Part shown: in pieces, positions 48,025 to 55,827 of the stretch
Numbering within the stretch: position 1 is the first letter of the stretch
How the letters are laid out: every line of letters begins with the position of its first letter
NCBI RefSeq assembly: GCF_000753735.1
Contig: NZ_JPIN01000005.1
Location: forward strand, 124,001 to 188,000
Direction: 5' to 3'
DNA length: 64,000 nucleotides
DNA from: Pseudidiomarina atlantica
GTDB taxonomy: Bacteria; Pseudomonadota; Gammaproteobacteria; Enterobacterales; Alteromonadaceae
Position numbers and translations under genes: made by a program
Notes under the pieces: generated by a model
The model's input: only the letters and a program-made list of their open reading frames with translations
Told to the model about the DNA's origin: nothing
Databases searched by the model: none

Positions 48025-48996
48025 ATGAAAGTTTTAATTCCAGCGTTACTAACGCTATTACTAATAGCTCCTGTGAGCGCGCAACAACTACGAACCGTGA
48101 CTTTTGAAGGTAGTGTTGAACAGAATAACGAACTACCTCCAGAACAGATCGGTGGACTTGCAACCATTTCGAATCTTGAATCCGTCGATCGTTTCATCGC
48201 AGTCGTCACCTATGATGAGACCAATATGCTGGCAGCTAATTATGGCTCAAACGACGAATACTTTGACACCTTTAGCAGTGTTGAGTTTTACTTCCTCGAT
48301 AGTCAAGGTAATGAAATCCCACAAACTTTTCCAACTCAGCTAATGGATAGTGCGAATGGCACATTAACCGGGTCTTGGCATGCTTTTGGTGGACCTTTAA
48401 CTGGTCAAGACACCAGTTCTGCCGCGACAAGTTCGGATACTTACTTCACCAATGATAATCAAGAGAGCTTCACTTTTTGGTTAGATTTCTTCAACAATGG
48501 TAATCCTTTGTTCGAAGAGTCCGTAGATGGCTATATTCGTTATGTAGAATATGCCGGGACTGCAAATCATACTGGGCTTTTCCGAGTTATTGATATAAAC
48601 GGGGGTGATGATTTGAATTTTGTCGTTGACACAGTGTCGTATGTGCCAATCGACTCTGACGAAGATGGCATTGTAGATGCCGCTGATAGCTGCCCGTTTT
48701 CAATCATGGACGAGACAGTCAGCTTTGGTGGCTGGTATGAAACCGGCGTTACCAACTATGTGGATGAGTCAGGCTGCAGCATTATGGATCTATATGCGGC
48801 ATGTGAAGCCGAAGCGGAAGCACAACCGGCCATACCAGCAGGCCCAGTGTTCTCAGCTTACGCCGGCCCAAGCTACTGTGAAACGCAAGTTGTTTATGGT
48901 TTACAGAGCGACGGTGTGATTGATTACACCGAAGGTCGTATGCTGCGTAACGCACTCAATAACTACTACCGTTCAGGTGGTAATGGTCCCAGCTAA
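48025..48996 (+). CDS. Secreted paralog 1: TSP3-like calcium motif and four-cysteine C-terminal module
   Basis: A 323-residue exported protein, first of seven tandem paralogs. Residues 1-19 form a signal peptide (SAQ cleavage). The N-terminal domain (about 20-205) is beta-rich and acidic with no named motif. Residues 210-224 match the thrombospondin type 3 consensus DSDEDGIVDAADSCP. The C-terminal module carries NYVDESGCSIMD, YAAC, GPSYCETQ and the half EF-hand-like DGVIDYTEGRMLRNAL. I do not recognise the family. Ribosome site GGAGAAC. Flanked by terminators on both sides, so it is a single-gene unit. Its last 270 bp are nearly identical to those of paralog 3. Confidence 0.85.
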   Translation: MKVLIPALLTLLLIAPVSAQQLRTVTFEGSVEQNNELPPEQIGGLATISNLESVDRFIAVVTYDETNMLAANYGSNDEYFDTFSSVEFYFLDSQGNEIPQTFPTQLMDSANGTLTGSWHAFGGPLTGQDTSSAATSSDTYFTNDNQESFTFWLDFFNNGNPLFEESVDGYIRYVEYAGTANHTGLFRVIDINGGDDLNFVVDTVSYVPIDSDEDGIVDAADSCPFSIMDETVSFGGWYETGVTNYVDESGCSIMDLYAACEAEAEAQPAIPAGPVFSAYAGPSYCETQVVYGLQSDGVIDYTEGRMLRNALNNYYRSGGNGPS

Positions 48997-49016
48997 ATTA
49001 ACCTCAAAGACTTAGC

Positions 49017-49047
49017 AAAAGCCCGCGCTCAGCCGCGGGCTTTTTGT
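49017..49047 (+). terminator. Intrinsic terminator after paralog 1
   Basis: AAAAGCCCGCG (49017-49027) pairs with CGCGGGCTTTT (49034-49044) across a 6-nt loop, followed by T residues. Confidence 0.92.
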
Positions 49048-49163
49048 TTTCGTTATGCGCTTTATAATATGCGGTTTGTAGAGTTGTTTTCATGTCCCAA
49101 CGCGATAAAGTTGACTGGAGGTTGAGCAGTTTTAGGCTTTAATAAAACAACAGGGACAAACTA

Positions 49164-50249
49164 ATGAATACCAAGCAAATAGCGGCGTTAGGCGTCGTTT
49201 TTATCGCCAGCGCCGGCATTACCGTTGCTGCTAATGCGCAGGTGGGAACCGGGGAAACCAATGTAAAGGTCGAAGGTTTTTTCACTGGCACCTACTCCAA
49301 TAACTCGTTGCCGACTGGGATTACCGCGGAGATGCTCCCATTAGCATTCGAGCTGTCGATTGAACAAGATCTCATTGCACCTATGATTGTTGAAACCTTT
49401 GGTACGGTCGACCGCTATGAGGGCGTCGAACAAACCTTCACGGTTAAGGTGTTCGATGAAGTCGGCAATGTGATCTACGAAGAAGCTCGCAGCTCACTCG
49501 ACGGAGAGCCAGACCTGTTTTCGGTAGCTACTAGTTTAGCTTTGCCACAAGCACTCCAAGCTCCTCCTCGTGAGGGATTTGCAACGCAACTGCACTTTGC
49601 CGATGAGGCCGGATATCGACGCCTTGATTTGTATTTAGGTGCGGTTTCAGAGTTCTACTTTTGGGATGGTGGTCCCTTCTCTGCAGAAGAAAATATGGCG
49701 TTCTTCCAGCCGGAGCCTTTATTCGCAAGTTATGGCGGTTTTCCGACCTTCCGCGTCGGAGAAAATCTGCAACCTATCGATTTGTATGTAGATAGAAGCA
49801 CTCCTCCAAACTTCGGCGATAATCCTACCAATGGAATCCCAGAAGAGAACCCAGACGACTACTTCGCAGTTTTCTATGGTTACACCACAACTATCAGCGC
49901 ACTTATCCAAGACCTCGATGGTGACGGAATTCCAGATGAAACTGATAGCTGCGTAGAATCGTTGACGAATGAGACTGTCGTTTTCGGAGGAGGGTATGAT
50001 TCCGGAGTCACTAACCAAGTCGACGAAAGCGGCTGTACCATTATGGATCGTTACGCTGCCTGCGATGCGGAAGCTCCGCCGATGCCTCCTGCAGGTCCAG
50101 TATTCTCTGCTTTTACGGGCCCTAGCTACTGCGAAACGCAAGTCGCTTATGGCTTGCAAAGTGAAGGCATGATTGACTTCACTGACAGCCGTATGCTGCG
50201 CAAGGCGCTCTACGATGCTTATCGTTCGGGCACTATGGGACCGGGTTAA
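49164..50249 (+). CDS. Secreted paralog 2: TSP3-like motif and C-terminal module
   Basis: A 361-residue exported protein, the longest of the family. Signal peptide of 26 residues (ANAQ cleavage). The N-terminal domain contains a region shared with paralogs 5 and 7 (a glycine-rich start, an ED/EQDL segment, then a strand ending in VIYEEA). The calcium-type motif is DLDGDGIPDETDSC (about residues 252-265), followed by the shared module (NQVDESGCTIMDRYAAC; GPSYCETQVAYGL; EGMIDFTDSRMLRKAL). A TATAAT at 49063-49068 may be its -10 box. Paralog 3 follows after 45 bp without a terminator. Confidence 0.85.
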   Translation: MNTKQIAALGVVFIASAGITVAANAQVGTGETNVKVEGFFTGTYSNNSLPTGITAEMLPLAFELSIEQDLIAPMIVETFGTVDRYEGVEQTFTVKVFDEVGNVIYEEARSSLDGEPDLFSVATSLALPQALQAPPREGFATQLHFADEAGYRRLDLYLGAVSEFYFWDGGPFSAEENMAFFQPEPLFASYGGFPTFRVGENLQPIDLYVDRSTPPNFGDNPTNGIPEENPDDYFAVFYGYTTTISALIQDLDGDGIPDETDSCVESLTNETVVFGGGYDSGVTNQVDESGCTIMDRYAACDAEAPPMPPAGPVFSAFTGPSYCETQVAYGLQSEGMIDFTDSRMLRKALYDAYRSGTMGPG

Positions 50250-50294
50250 GTTGACCTAGTCGAGAAAACTTACGCGACTAATAGGAGCGCGGAA

Positions 50295-51260
50295 ATGAAA
50301 CAGCTAGTAATAGTGACATGTATTGCGTTAACAGCGACCAGTGCCACAGCACAAGTTTTTAATGAAGACGTATCAGAAACCATCGTGTTGGAAGGTGAAA
50401 TTAACGAAGTTGTGTACGACGCTATATCGCCTGAACCGCTTACGGTCGCAGGACAGCGTTTCCGCGCAACGATTGCAGTGAATCGTTACGCGGCTCTCGA
50501 ATATGATTTGCCCCAGATTCGTCAATATTTTGATGCAGTCGCAAGTATTGTTTTTGAAGTGTTTGATGCGCAAGGTATGCCAGTGGATTTGCCTATCGAA
50601 ACGCATTGTGACGATACGGTCTACGCCGACGCGTTCGGCAACCGACTGGCGTACGCGTACCTCAGCGACGGTCAAATTGACTCAGCAAGTTATGCCATCC
50701 AGAACACTACCAGGGATAATAGCTTTTTGAGTTGTGGTTTTCGCTTAACAGAGGTGCAACCAACGCTATTTAATGACACGGTTGGCTTTCCAATCCCGCT
50801 CGAGGGAGACACGGTGGCAAACTTCCGCTTTCGTGTCGAGAGTGGCTCTATGCCGGTGAATAACCCAACTGGTATTTTTTACGGTGAAGTCGAACAAATT
50901 ACCGTGAGTGGCTTCGACTCAGACGGAGACGGAATCGCGGATGAACTTGATGCTTGTGGCATTTCGATAACAGCAGAGACGGTTGCATTCGATGGTTGGT
51001 ACGAGACAGGCGTTACCAATTATGTTGATGAGTCAGGCTGCAGCATCATGGATCTGTATGCGGCATGTGAAGCTGAAGCGGAAGCTCAACCTGCCATACC
51101 TGCAGGCCCAGTGTTCTCAGCTTACTCCGGCCCAAGCTACTGTGAAACGCAAGTTGTTTATGGTTTACAGATCGACGGTGTGATTGATTACACCGAAAGT
51201 CGTATGCTGCGCAATGCGCTCTACAACTACCACCGTTCAGGCGGCAATGGGCCAAGCTAA
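50295..51260 (+). CDS. Secreted paralog 3: TSP3-like motif and C-terminal module
   Basis: A 321-residue exported protein with a 20-residue signal peptide (TATAQ cleavage). An N-terminal beta-rich domain is followed by DSDGDGIADELDACG and the shared module. From about 50989 to the stop codon its DNA is nearly identical to paralog 1, including the repeated EAEAEAQ stretch, while the first two thirds are strongly diverged. This mosaic suggests gene conversion or a recent exchange. Ribosome site GGAGCG. Probably cotranscribed with paralog 2; terminator downstream. Confidence 0.85.
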   Translation: MKQLVIVTCIALTATSATAQVFNEDVSETIVLEGEINEVVYDAISPEPLTVAGQRFRATIAVNRYAALEYDLPQIRQYFDAVASIVFEVFDAQGMPVDLPIETHCDDTVYADAFGNRLAYAYLSDGQIDSASYAIQNTTRDNSFLSCGFRLTEVQPTLFNDTVGFPIPLEGDTVANFRFRVESGSMPVNNPTGIFYGEVEQITVSGFDSDGDGIADELDACGISITAETVAFDGWYETGVTNYVDESGCSIMDLYAACEAEAEAQPAIPAGPVFSAYSGPSYCETQVVYGLQIDGVIDYTESRMLRNALYNYHRSGGNGPS

Positions 51261-51281
51261 GTTTAAGTGAAAGCTCTACTC

Positions 51282-51312
51282 AAAAAGCCCGCTGTGAACG
51301 CGGGCTTTTTTT
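51282..51312 (+). terminator. Intrinsic terminator after paralog 3
   Basis: AAAAAGCCCGC (51282-51292) pairs with GCGGGCTTTTT (51300-51310) across a 7-nt loop and continues into T residues. Confidence 0.92.
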
Positions 51313-51484
51313 GTACGAAATTCAACAATCTACTGACACATAAACTATTAATTTGCTGTAGTTGCTGAGTTTTAGCTTGTGTATTTTGAAACGAAGACTA
51401 AATTAAATGCAGCGCCTGACCTCATCACTCAGCGCAAACGTTCGCTCCCTGCAAGGAGCGAGGGCTTTAAATTGGAGAACAAAA

Positions 51485-52378
51485 ATGAAAAAAATGAACT
51501 ATGCGCTGGCGTGTGGGGCGCTCCTGTTGTCCGCCTCTGTGACCGCACAGACCGTGACTCGCGAAGTAGAGATTACTGGCGATATTAACTATTCCTATTA
51601 CCCAGCCTCAGCGACTTACCGGCTCGTGCTTGAATTAGACGAATCAGTGAGTCCTTCATACCAATCACCGACATCTATTGATTACAATCAGAATGGCTAC
51701 CTAGTGGCTGCATCCTTGAATATCTATGATGCGCTCGGCGAAGAGGCTGTGATTGTCGGCGGTTTTCGTTTTACCGGCGAAAGCTACAATCACTTGAACT
51801 ATTATCAAGACGCTAGTAGTGAATCTATTAGTTTCAGCCTGTACAACGGCGTGCAAGGCGATATAGGTGTATATATTCAAGGCACAGAGTTGTTCGAGCT
51901 GTTTGCTGCACAGCCAACGTTTACCTCAAGTCCAGAAACCTTATCGTTTTATATGCACTACGTAGCGTTAGATCAGCTCTCGCAAAATTGGATACATGAT
52001 GATCCTAGCGGCAATGTCCTTAGCATCGGAAACCTGATTACAGATAGTGACGGTGACGGCCTCGCTGACGATGTCGATGCATGTACTTCATCGAACTTAG
52101 ACGAAACCGTTGCATTTGGTGGCTGGTATGAAACCGGCGTGACGAACTATATGGATGAATCTGGCTGTAGCATCATGGATCACTACGCGGCATGTGAAGC
52201 GGAGTCCGAGTCAACTGCTCCTGCAGGTCCGGTATTCTCTTCGTTCGCGGGTCCAAGCTACTGTGAAACCTCAGTCGGCTATAGTTTACAAGGTGAGGGT
52301 GTGATTGATTACACCGAAAGTCGTATGCTGCGTAATGCGCTCTACAACTATCACCGTTCTGGTAGTCAACCACGCTGA
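51485..52378 (+). CDS. Secreted paralog 4: TSP3-like motif and C-terminal module
   Basis: A 297-residue exported protein, the shortest of the family. The start at 51485 follows GGAGAAC and gives a clean signal peptide (MKKMNYALACGALLLSASV, TAQ cleavage); a longer in-frame reading from 51407 would add an unlikely leader. The N-terminal domain is Tyr- and Ser-rich. The calcium-type motif is DSDGDGLADDVDACT, then the module (NYMDESGCSIMDHYAAC; GPSYCETSVGYSL; EGVIDYTESRMLRNAL). Terminators on both sides make it a single-gene unit. Confidence 0.85.
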   Translation: MKKMNYALACGALLLSASVTAQTVTREVEITGDINYSYYPASATYRLVLELDESVSPSYQSPTSIDYNQNGYLVAASLNIYDALGEEAVIVGGFRFTGESYNHLNYYQDASSESISFSLYNGVQGDIGVYIQGTELFELFAAQPTFTSSPETLSFYMHYVALDQLSQNWIHDDPSGNVLSIGNLITDSDGDGLADDVDACTSSNLDETVAFGGWYETGVTNYMDESGCSIMDHYAACEAESESTAPAGPVFSSFAGPSYCETSVGYSLQGEGVIDYTESRMLRNALYNYHRSGSQPR

Positions 52379-52399
52379 CACTGGTTTTTGATTTCCGTT

Positions 52400-52424
52400 A
52401 AGCCCGCTTCGCGCGGGCTTTTTT
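52400..52424 (+). terminator. Intrinsic terminator after paralog 4
   Basis: AAGCCCGC (52400-52407) pairs with GCGGGCTT (52413-52420) across a 5-nt loop, then T residues. Confidence 0.92.
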
Positions 52425-52541
52425 ATGCGCAACGCGAGTAACTTATTACAAAATACCCACATTCTGTTTGATAAATTTATTAGATTTGTAATCGATACGT
52501 TATGGCCTACTCTTAATGAAACTTAAAAAGAGGGTAGTGTT

Positions 52542-53525
52542 ATGAAACAATTCACACAACTGATCGTCGCACTGTTGCTGTTTGCAGTAGTCGGAACGAT
52601 GCAACCCACAGCTGCTCAATCGATTTACCGCGATACCACCATTCAAGGTGAGCTCACTTATGCAGTGCACCCAGATTTTCCAGAGTTTGTCGGAACCTTG
52701 GAGACCCCACTTACATTTACTGTGGTGATCACGGAGGACCTGGCGGCACCGCAGTCTTATGGGAGTCCCGACGGTGGCGAGGCTTACGGTAATGTTACAA
52801 CCGCTTACGAATTACGTATCTACGACGAGTTGGGTGTTGAAATACTTTATGATCGCGTCGACATACGTGATGCCGATACATCTGTGATCGACACCGTTGC
52901 AACCTACCACGACAGTCAAGCGCAAACGGCACTCGAATCTGCGATGTGGGGTATCATCGCCTCAAAAACAGGTACCACCGAATACGCATTGGGGTACAAC
53001 TTTTATGGCTTCCGCGTGACCCCGTTCGGTGCAACAACCTCTCCGCTTGTCATCGCAATGACACCATTTCCAGAGCTGTTCGACGGCGTCATTGAACACC
53101 CGTTCCAAGTGGCAGCCGATCGTTCTAATCAACCGAGCTTCCGCTTCGAAGGTTCGGCAAATTACGTGTCTTACAATGGACCCGCAGTTGATTCCGACGG
53201 CGATGGTATTTTCGATTATGCCGATAGTTGTATTGCACCACTGACGAGTACCACCGTGATTTTCCGCGATTGGTATGACTCTGAAGTCATCAACTATGTT
53301 GATTCCTCAGGCTGCAGCATCATGGACCGCTATGCTGCGTGTGCGCCGGAACAACAAGAAGCACCCAGCTTCTTCAGTGCTTTCCAGCCACGTTTGAGTG
53401 GCCCTAATTACTGTGAAACGCAAGTTTCTTATCAACTTAACAGTGAAGGTCTGATCGATTACATGGAAGCGCGGATGTTGCGTGATGCGTTGTACATGTC
53501 CTATCGCAGCCAACCTAATTTATAA
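52542..53525 (+). CDS. Secreted paralog 5: TSP3-like motif and C-terminal module
   Basis: A 327-residue exported protein with a 26-residue signal peptide (TAAQ cleavage). Its N-terminal domain resembles that of paralog 7 in order and spacing (GELTYAVHPDFPEFVGTLE; PLTFTVVITED; LGVEILYDR). The calcium-type motif is DSDGDGIFDYADSC (about residues 217-230), then NYVDSSGCSIMDRYAAC, GPNYCETQVSYQL and EGLIDYMEARMLRDAL. The linker between YAAC and the last Cys is different from paralogs 1-4 (a Phe-rich stretch). Paralog 6 starts 23 bp downstream, so the two are cotranscribed. Confidence 0.85.
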   Translation: MKQFTQLIVALLLFAVVGTMQPTAAQSIYRDTTIQGELTYAVHPDFPEFVGTLETPLTFTVVITEDLAAPQSYGSPDGGEAYGNVTTAYELRIYDELGVEILYDRVDIRDADTSVIDTVATYHDSQAQTALESAMWGIIASKTGTTEYALGYNFYGFRVTPFGATTSPLVIAMTPFPELFDGVIEHPFQVAADRSNQPSFRFEGSANYVSYNGPAVDSDGDGIFDYADSCIAPLTSTTVIFRDWYDSEVINYVDSSGCSIMDRYAACAPEQQEAPSFFSAFQPRLSGPNYCETQVSYQLNSEGLIDYMEARMLRDALYMSYRSQPNL

Positions 53526-53548
53526 ACACAGGTGAAATAGGTACGACC

Positions 53549-54598
53549 ATGAAAACCAAATTGAAACTCTATGCCGCCGCGCCTGCGCTAGCGCTCATTG
53601 CAAGCACAGCAATGGCAACACCAGCAGAGCCGGTACCAACGCGAACTATCATCATCGAAGCGGTAAGCGAACCCTTTGTGTTCTTTGATAACCATGCGAA
53701 TGAACCAATGGTTTATCCGATGACAATTACAATTGTCGAAGAACCAAACCCCGCTTTACTCTTCGAGGGCGGACCCAACTATCTTGAGTATTTCCATGCC
53801 ACTAAAGAGATTAGTATTGAGGTGCGCGATGAATCGGGTGCTGTAATATTCGCGCAAACGCACGCCGACGACGGTTCACTCTGTGAATTCCCAACCGGAG
53901 ATGCCGAGTTCAATCTCGCCGGCGGCGAGTATGAAAGTGGTTATGACTCTGCTGAATGGCGCACCACTAGCTGTGACGAATTATCGGGTGGTGAGTTTGA
54001 AGGCGGAAGTAGTGGCCATTTCGTATACATAGAGAATTATGTCTCCTTTAATGAAGAACAATTGAACGAGGAAATTTCACCTCTAAACAGTATTTTTGAG
54101 ACTTGGGGGGGCTACCCAACCTTGTTAACCGGGGAACTTGAATACTTTTTGGTGTTCGGTGCCAGTTTTGGCACCATGCGACTCGACGCAACGGAAGTTA
54201 AAGCGAGCAATGAAGAACTCATGGATTACTTCACCTTTGCCCGCACCGTCTCGATTAATTACGGTGATTTGGACGCCGATGGTGACGGTCTGCCTGACGG
54301 TACGGATGCCTGCCCAGTATCCATCATGGACGAAAGTGTGAGCTTCAACGGATGGCTGGATTCCGGTGTGACCAATTATGTTGACCCTGAGGGATGCTCA
54401 GTAATGGACCACTATGCAGCTTGCCCAACACCTGAAGAGTCCTCTTCACCCTTTGGTTTTGGTTCTAGACTCGCAAGTCCAACCTATTGCGAGACCAGCG
54501 TCGCCTATGACTTACAACGTGAAGGTGTGATTGATTACCTTGAATCACGCATCTTACGCGATGCGCTGTACATGTCTTATCGCAGCATGCCGCGCTAG
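53549..54598 (+). CDS. Secreted paralog 6: TSP3-like motif and C-terminal module
   Basis: A 349-residue exported protein with a 23-residue signal peptide (TAMA cleavage). The N-terminal domain is the most acidic of the set, with a Gly/Glu-rich insertion and two extra cysteines (DDGSLCEFPTGD; WRTTSCDELSGG) that may add a disulfide. The calcium-type motif is DADGDGLPDGTDACP, followed by NYVDPEGCSVMDHYAAC, SPTYCETSVAYDL and EGVIDYLESRILRDAL. The C-terminus (LYMSYRS) matches paralog 5 more than the others, suggesting they are sister copies. A terminator follows. Confidence 0.85.
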   Translation: MKTKLKLYAAAPALALIASTAMATPAEPVPTRTIIIEAVSEPFVFFDNHANEPMVYPMTITIVEEPNPALLFEGGPNYLEYFHATKEISIEVRDESGAVIFAQTHADDGSLCEFPTGDAEFNLAGGEYESGYDSAEWRTTSCDELSGGEFEGGSSGHFVYIENYVSFNEEQLNEEISPLNSIFETWGGYPTLLTGELEYFLVFGASFGTMRLDATEVKASNEELMDYFTFARTVSINYGDLDADGDGLPDGTDACPVSIMDESVSFNGWLDSGVTNYVDPEGCSVMDHYAACPTPEESSSPFGFGSRLASPTYCETSVAYDLQREGVIDYLESRILRDALYMSYRSMPR

Positions 54599-54616
54599 TT
54601 GCTGCATAAAGTCAGT

Positions 54617-54646
54617 AAAAAGCCGCTCTTTTGAGCGGCTTTTTTG
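54617..54646 (+). terminator. Intrinsic terminator after paralog 6
   Basis: AAAAAGCCGCTC (54617-54628) pairs with GAGCGGCTTTTT (54633-54644) across a 4-nt loop, then T. Confidence 0.92.
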
Positions 54647-54654
54647 ATCTTGTA

Positions 54655-54682
54655 TTGACAGTTTCCAAACTTGGCTTATGTT
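54655..54682 (+). promoter_or_regulatory. Candidate promoter of secreted paralog 7
   Basis: A perfect -35 box TTGACA (54655-54660), 16 bp, then TATGTT (54677-54682). The leader would be about 30 nt. It begins right after the paralog 6 terminator. Confidence 0.55.
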
Positions 54683-54719
54683 CAATAGAATAAAAACATT
54701 TACAAAGTAAGGGAACATC

Positions 54720-55679
54720 ATGCGCAAATTCACTCGTCGCGGTCTGCAAGCTGCGGCATTTTCATCTCTATTAACGCTCATGGCTCCACTCTCGGCCGCT
54801 GAACAAACGCTCGAGATAAAAGGCGAGTTATTGTATTCGGGTCTTCCTGCCTTGAGCGAGTATCAAGGCCTGCTGTCGCAGCCGCTGCAGTTCACCGCGA
54901 CCTTAGTAGAGGATGCGAGCCTTGCGGAAACAATAGAGAGTTTTGGTACCGGGCTCGAATATGCAAATGCCATTCGTAGTATCCGCATGCAGATTCATGC
55001 GCCATCTGGCGAGCTTGTCTATGATCGCGCAGTTAACTTTGATGCTGAAATCGCTACAGCTGAGCTGTTCTCCATCTTTCTGGATGGTGAAGTCGTCGGC
55101 GAATTAGGTTTCCCGGAAGGTTCCAATTTATGGAGCATCGCGAATTTCGGTGAGTTCGAGTACGTTCGGCGCGGCGTCAATTTAGGGTTCGATGTTTTTG
55201 CCTATGGCGTGGGGGCGAGCGGTGATGTATCCAGTGGTCTAGCGTCGCTTTTTGATGCCAGCGAAGGCTATCCAACGATAACCACGGGTAACTACAGTAT
55301 TCCGTTTATCTATTTTGATGAATTTGAAGACTTTGTGGCTGACGTTGATAGTTTTGGTGCCGTACAAGGGTTTACCACCAGCGTACGCTATTTGAGTGAC
55401 GATGCCGACAATGATGGCGTCGGCGATGATGCCGATAGTTGTCCTGCATCAGATACCCGCGACACCGTCGTCTTCGACTGGAACGATTCCGGTATCACCA
55501 ACTACAGTTTTGCCGACGGCTGCACGTTAAGCGACAAATTTGCTGCCTGTAATACCGCAGCAAACTGTACGATGAAGCTACTAAACGCGCTACAGAAAGA
55601 CGGTGATTTAACCATCGAAGAAGCCACCACGCTGCGCAATGCGTCGCAAGTTGGCTATCACTCACGCCGTCCACAATAA
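54720..55679 (+). CDS. Secreted paralog 7: most diverged member of the array
   Basis: A 319-residue exported protein with a 26-residue signal peptide (PLSA cleavage). The N-terminal domain parallels that of paralog 5 (GELLYSGLPALSEYQGLLS; PLQFTATLVED; GELVYDR). The calcium-type motif is DADNDGVGDDADSCP. The C-terminal module is diverged and shorter (NYSFADGCTLSDKFAAC; NCTMKLLNAL; DGDLTIEEATTLRNA) but keeps all four cysteines and the DG...E spacing. After the stop a GC-rich hairpin (55693-55718) lacks a T run. Ends the array, 150 bp before the outer-membrane protein gene. Confidence 0.83.
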   Translation: MRKFTRRGLQAAAFSSLLTLMAPLSAAEQTLEIKGELLYSGLPALSEYQGLLSQPLQFTATLVEDASLAETIESFGTGLEYANAIRSIRMQIHAPSGELVYDRAVNFDAEIATAELFSIFLDGEVVGELGFPEGSNLWSIANFGEFEYVRRGVNLGFDVFAYGVGASGDVSSGLASLFDASEGYPTITTGNYSIPFIYFDEFEDFVADVDSFGAVQGFTTSVRYLSDDADNDGVGDDADSCPASDTRDTVVFDWNDSGITNYSFADGCTLSDKFAACNTAANCTMKLLNALQKDGDLTIEEATTLRNASQVGYHSRRPQ

Positions 55680-55827
55680 GCGGTTTACCCAGGTTCGGGC
55701 GCGGTTTTCCGCGCTCGAACAGCCTGTCCGACCAGTTGTTACAATTTTCCTCATCAAGCACTTGCATATTTGTAACTCATCGGACATGATTGAGCCTATA
55801 ACATCCTAATAGGATTAGGTGGCTAAC

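Noticed and set aside
54720-55679. GlyGly-CTERM or PEP-CTERM sorting signal in the secreted paralogs (because a rhombosortase-like gene is in the window)
   Set aside because: None of the seven C-termini has a Gly-Gly or PEP motif followed by a hydrophobic helix and basic tail.
55693-55718. Terminator after paralog 7
   Set aside because: A strong GC-rich hairpin is present, but no T run follows, so an intrinsic terminator cannot be claimed.
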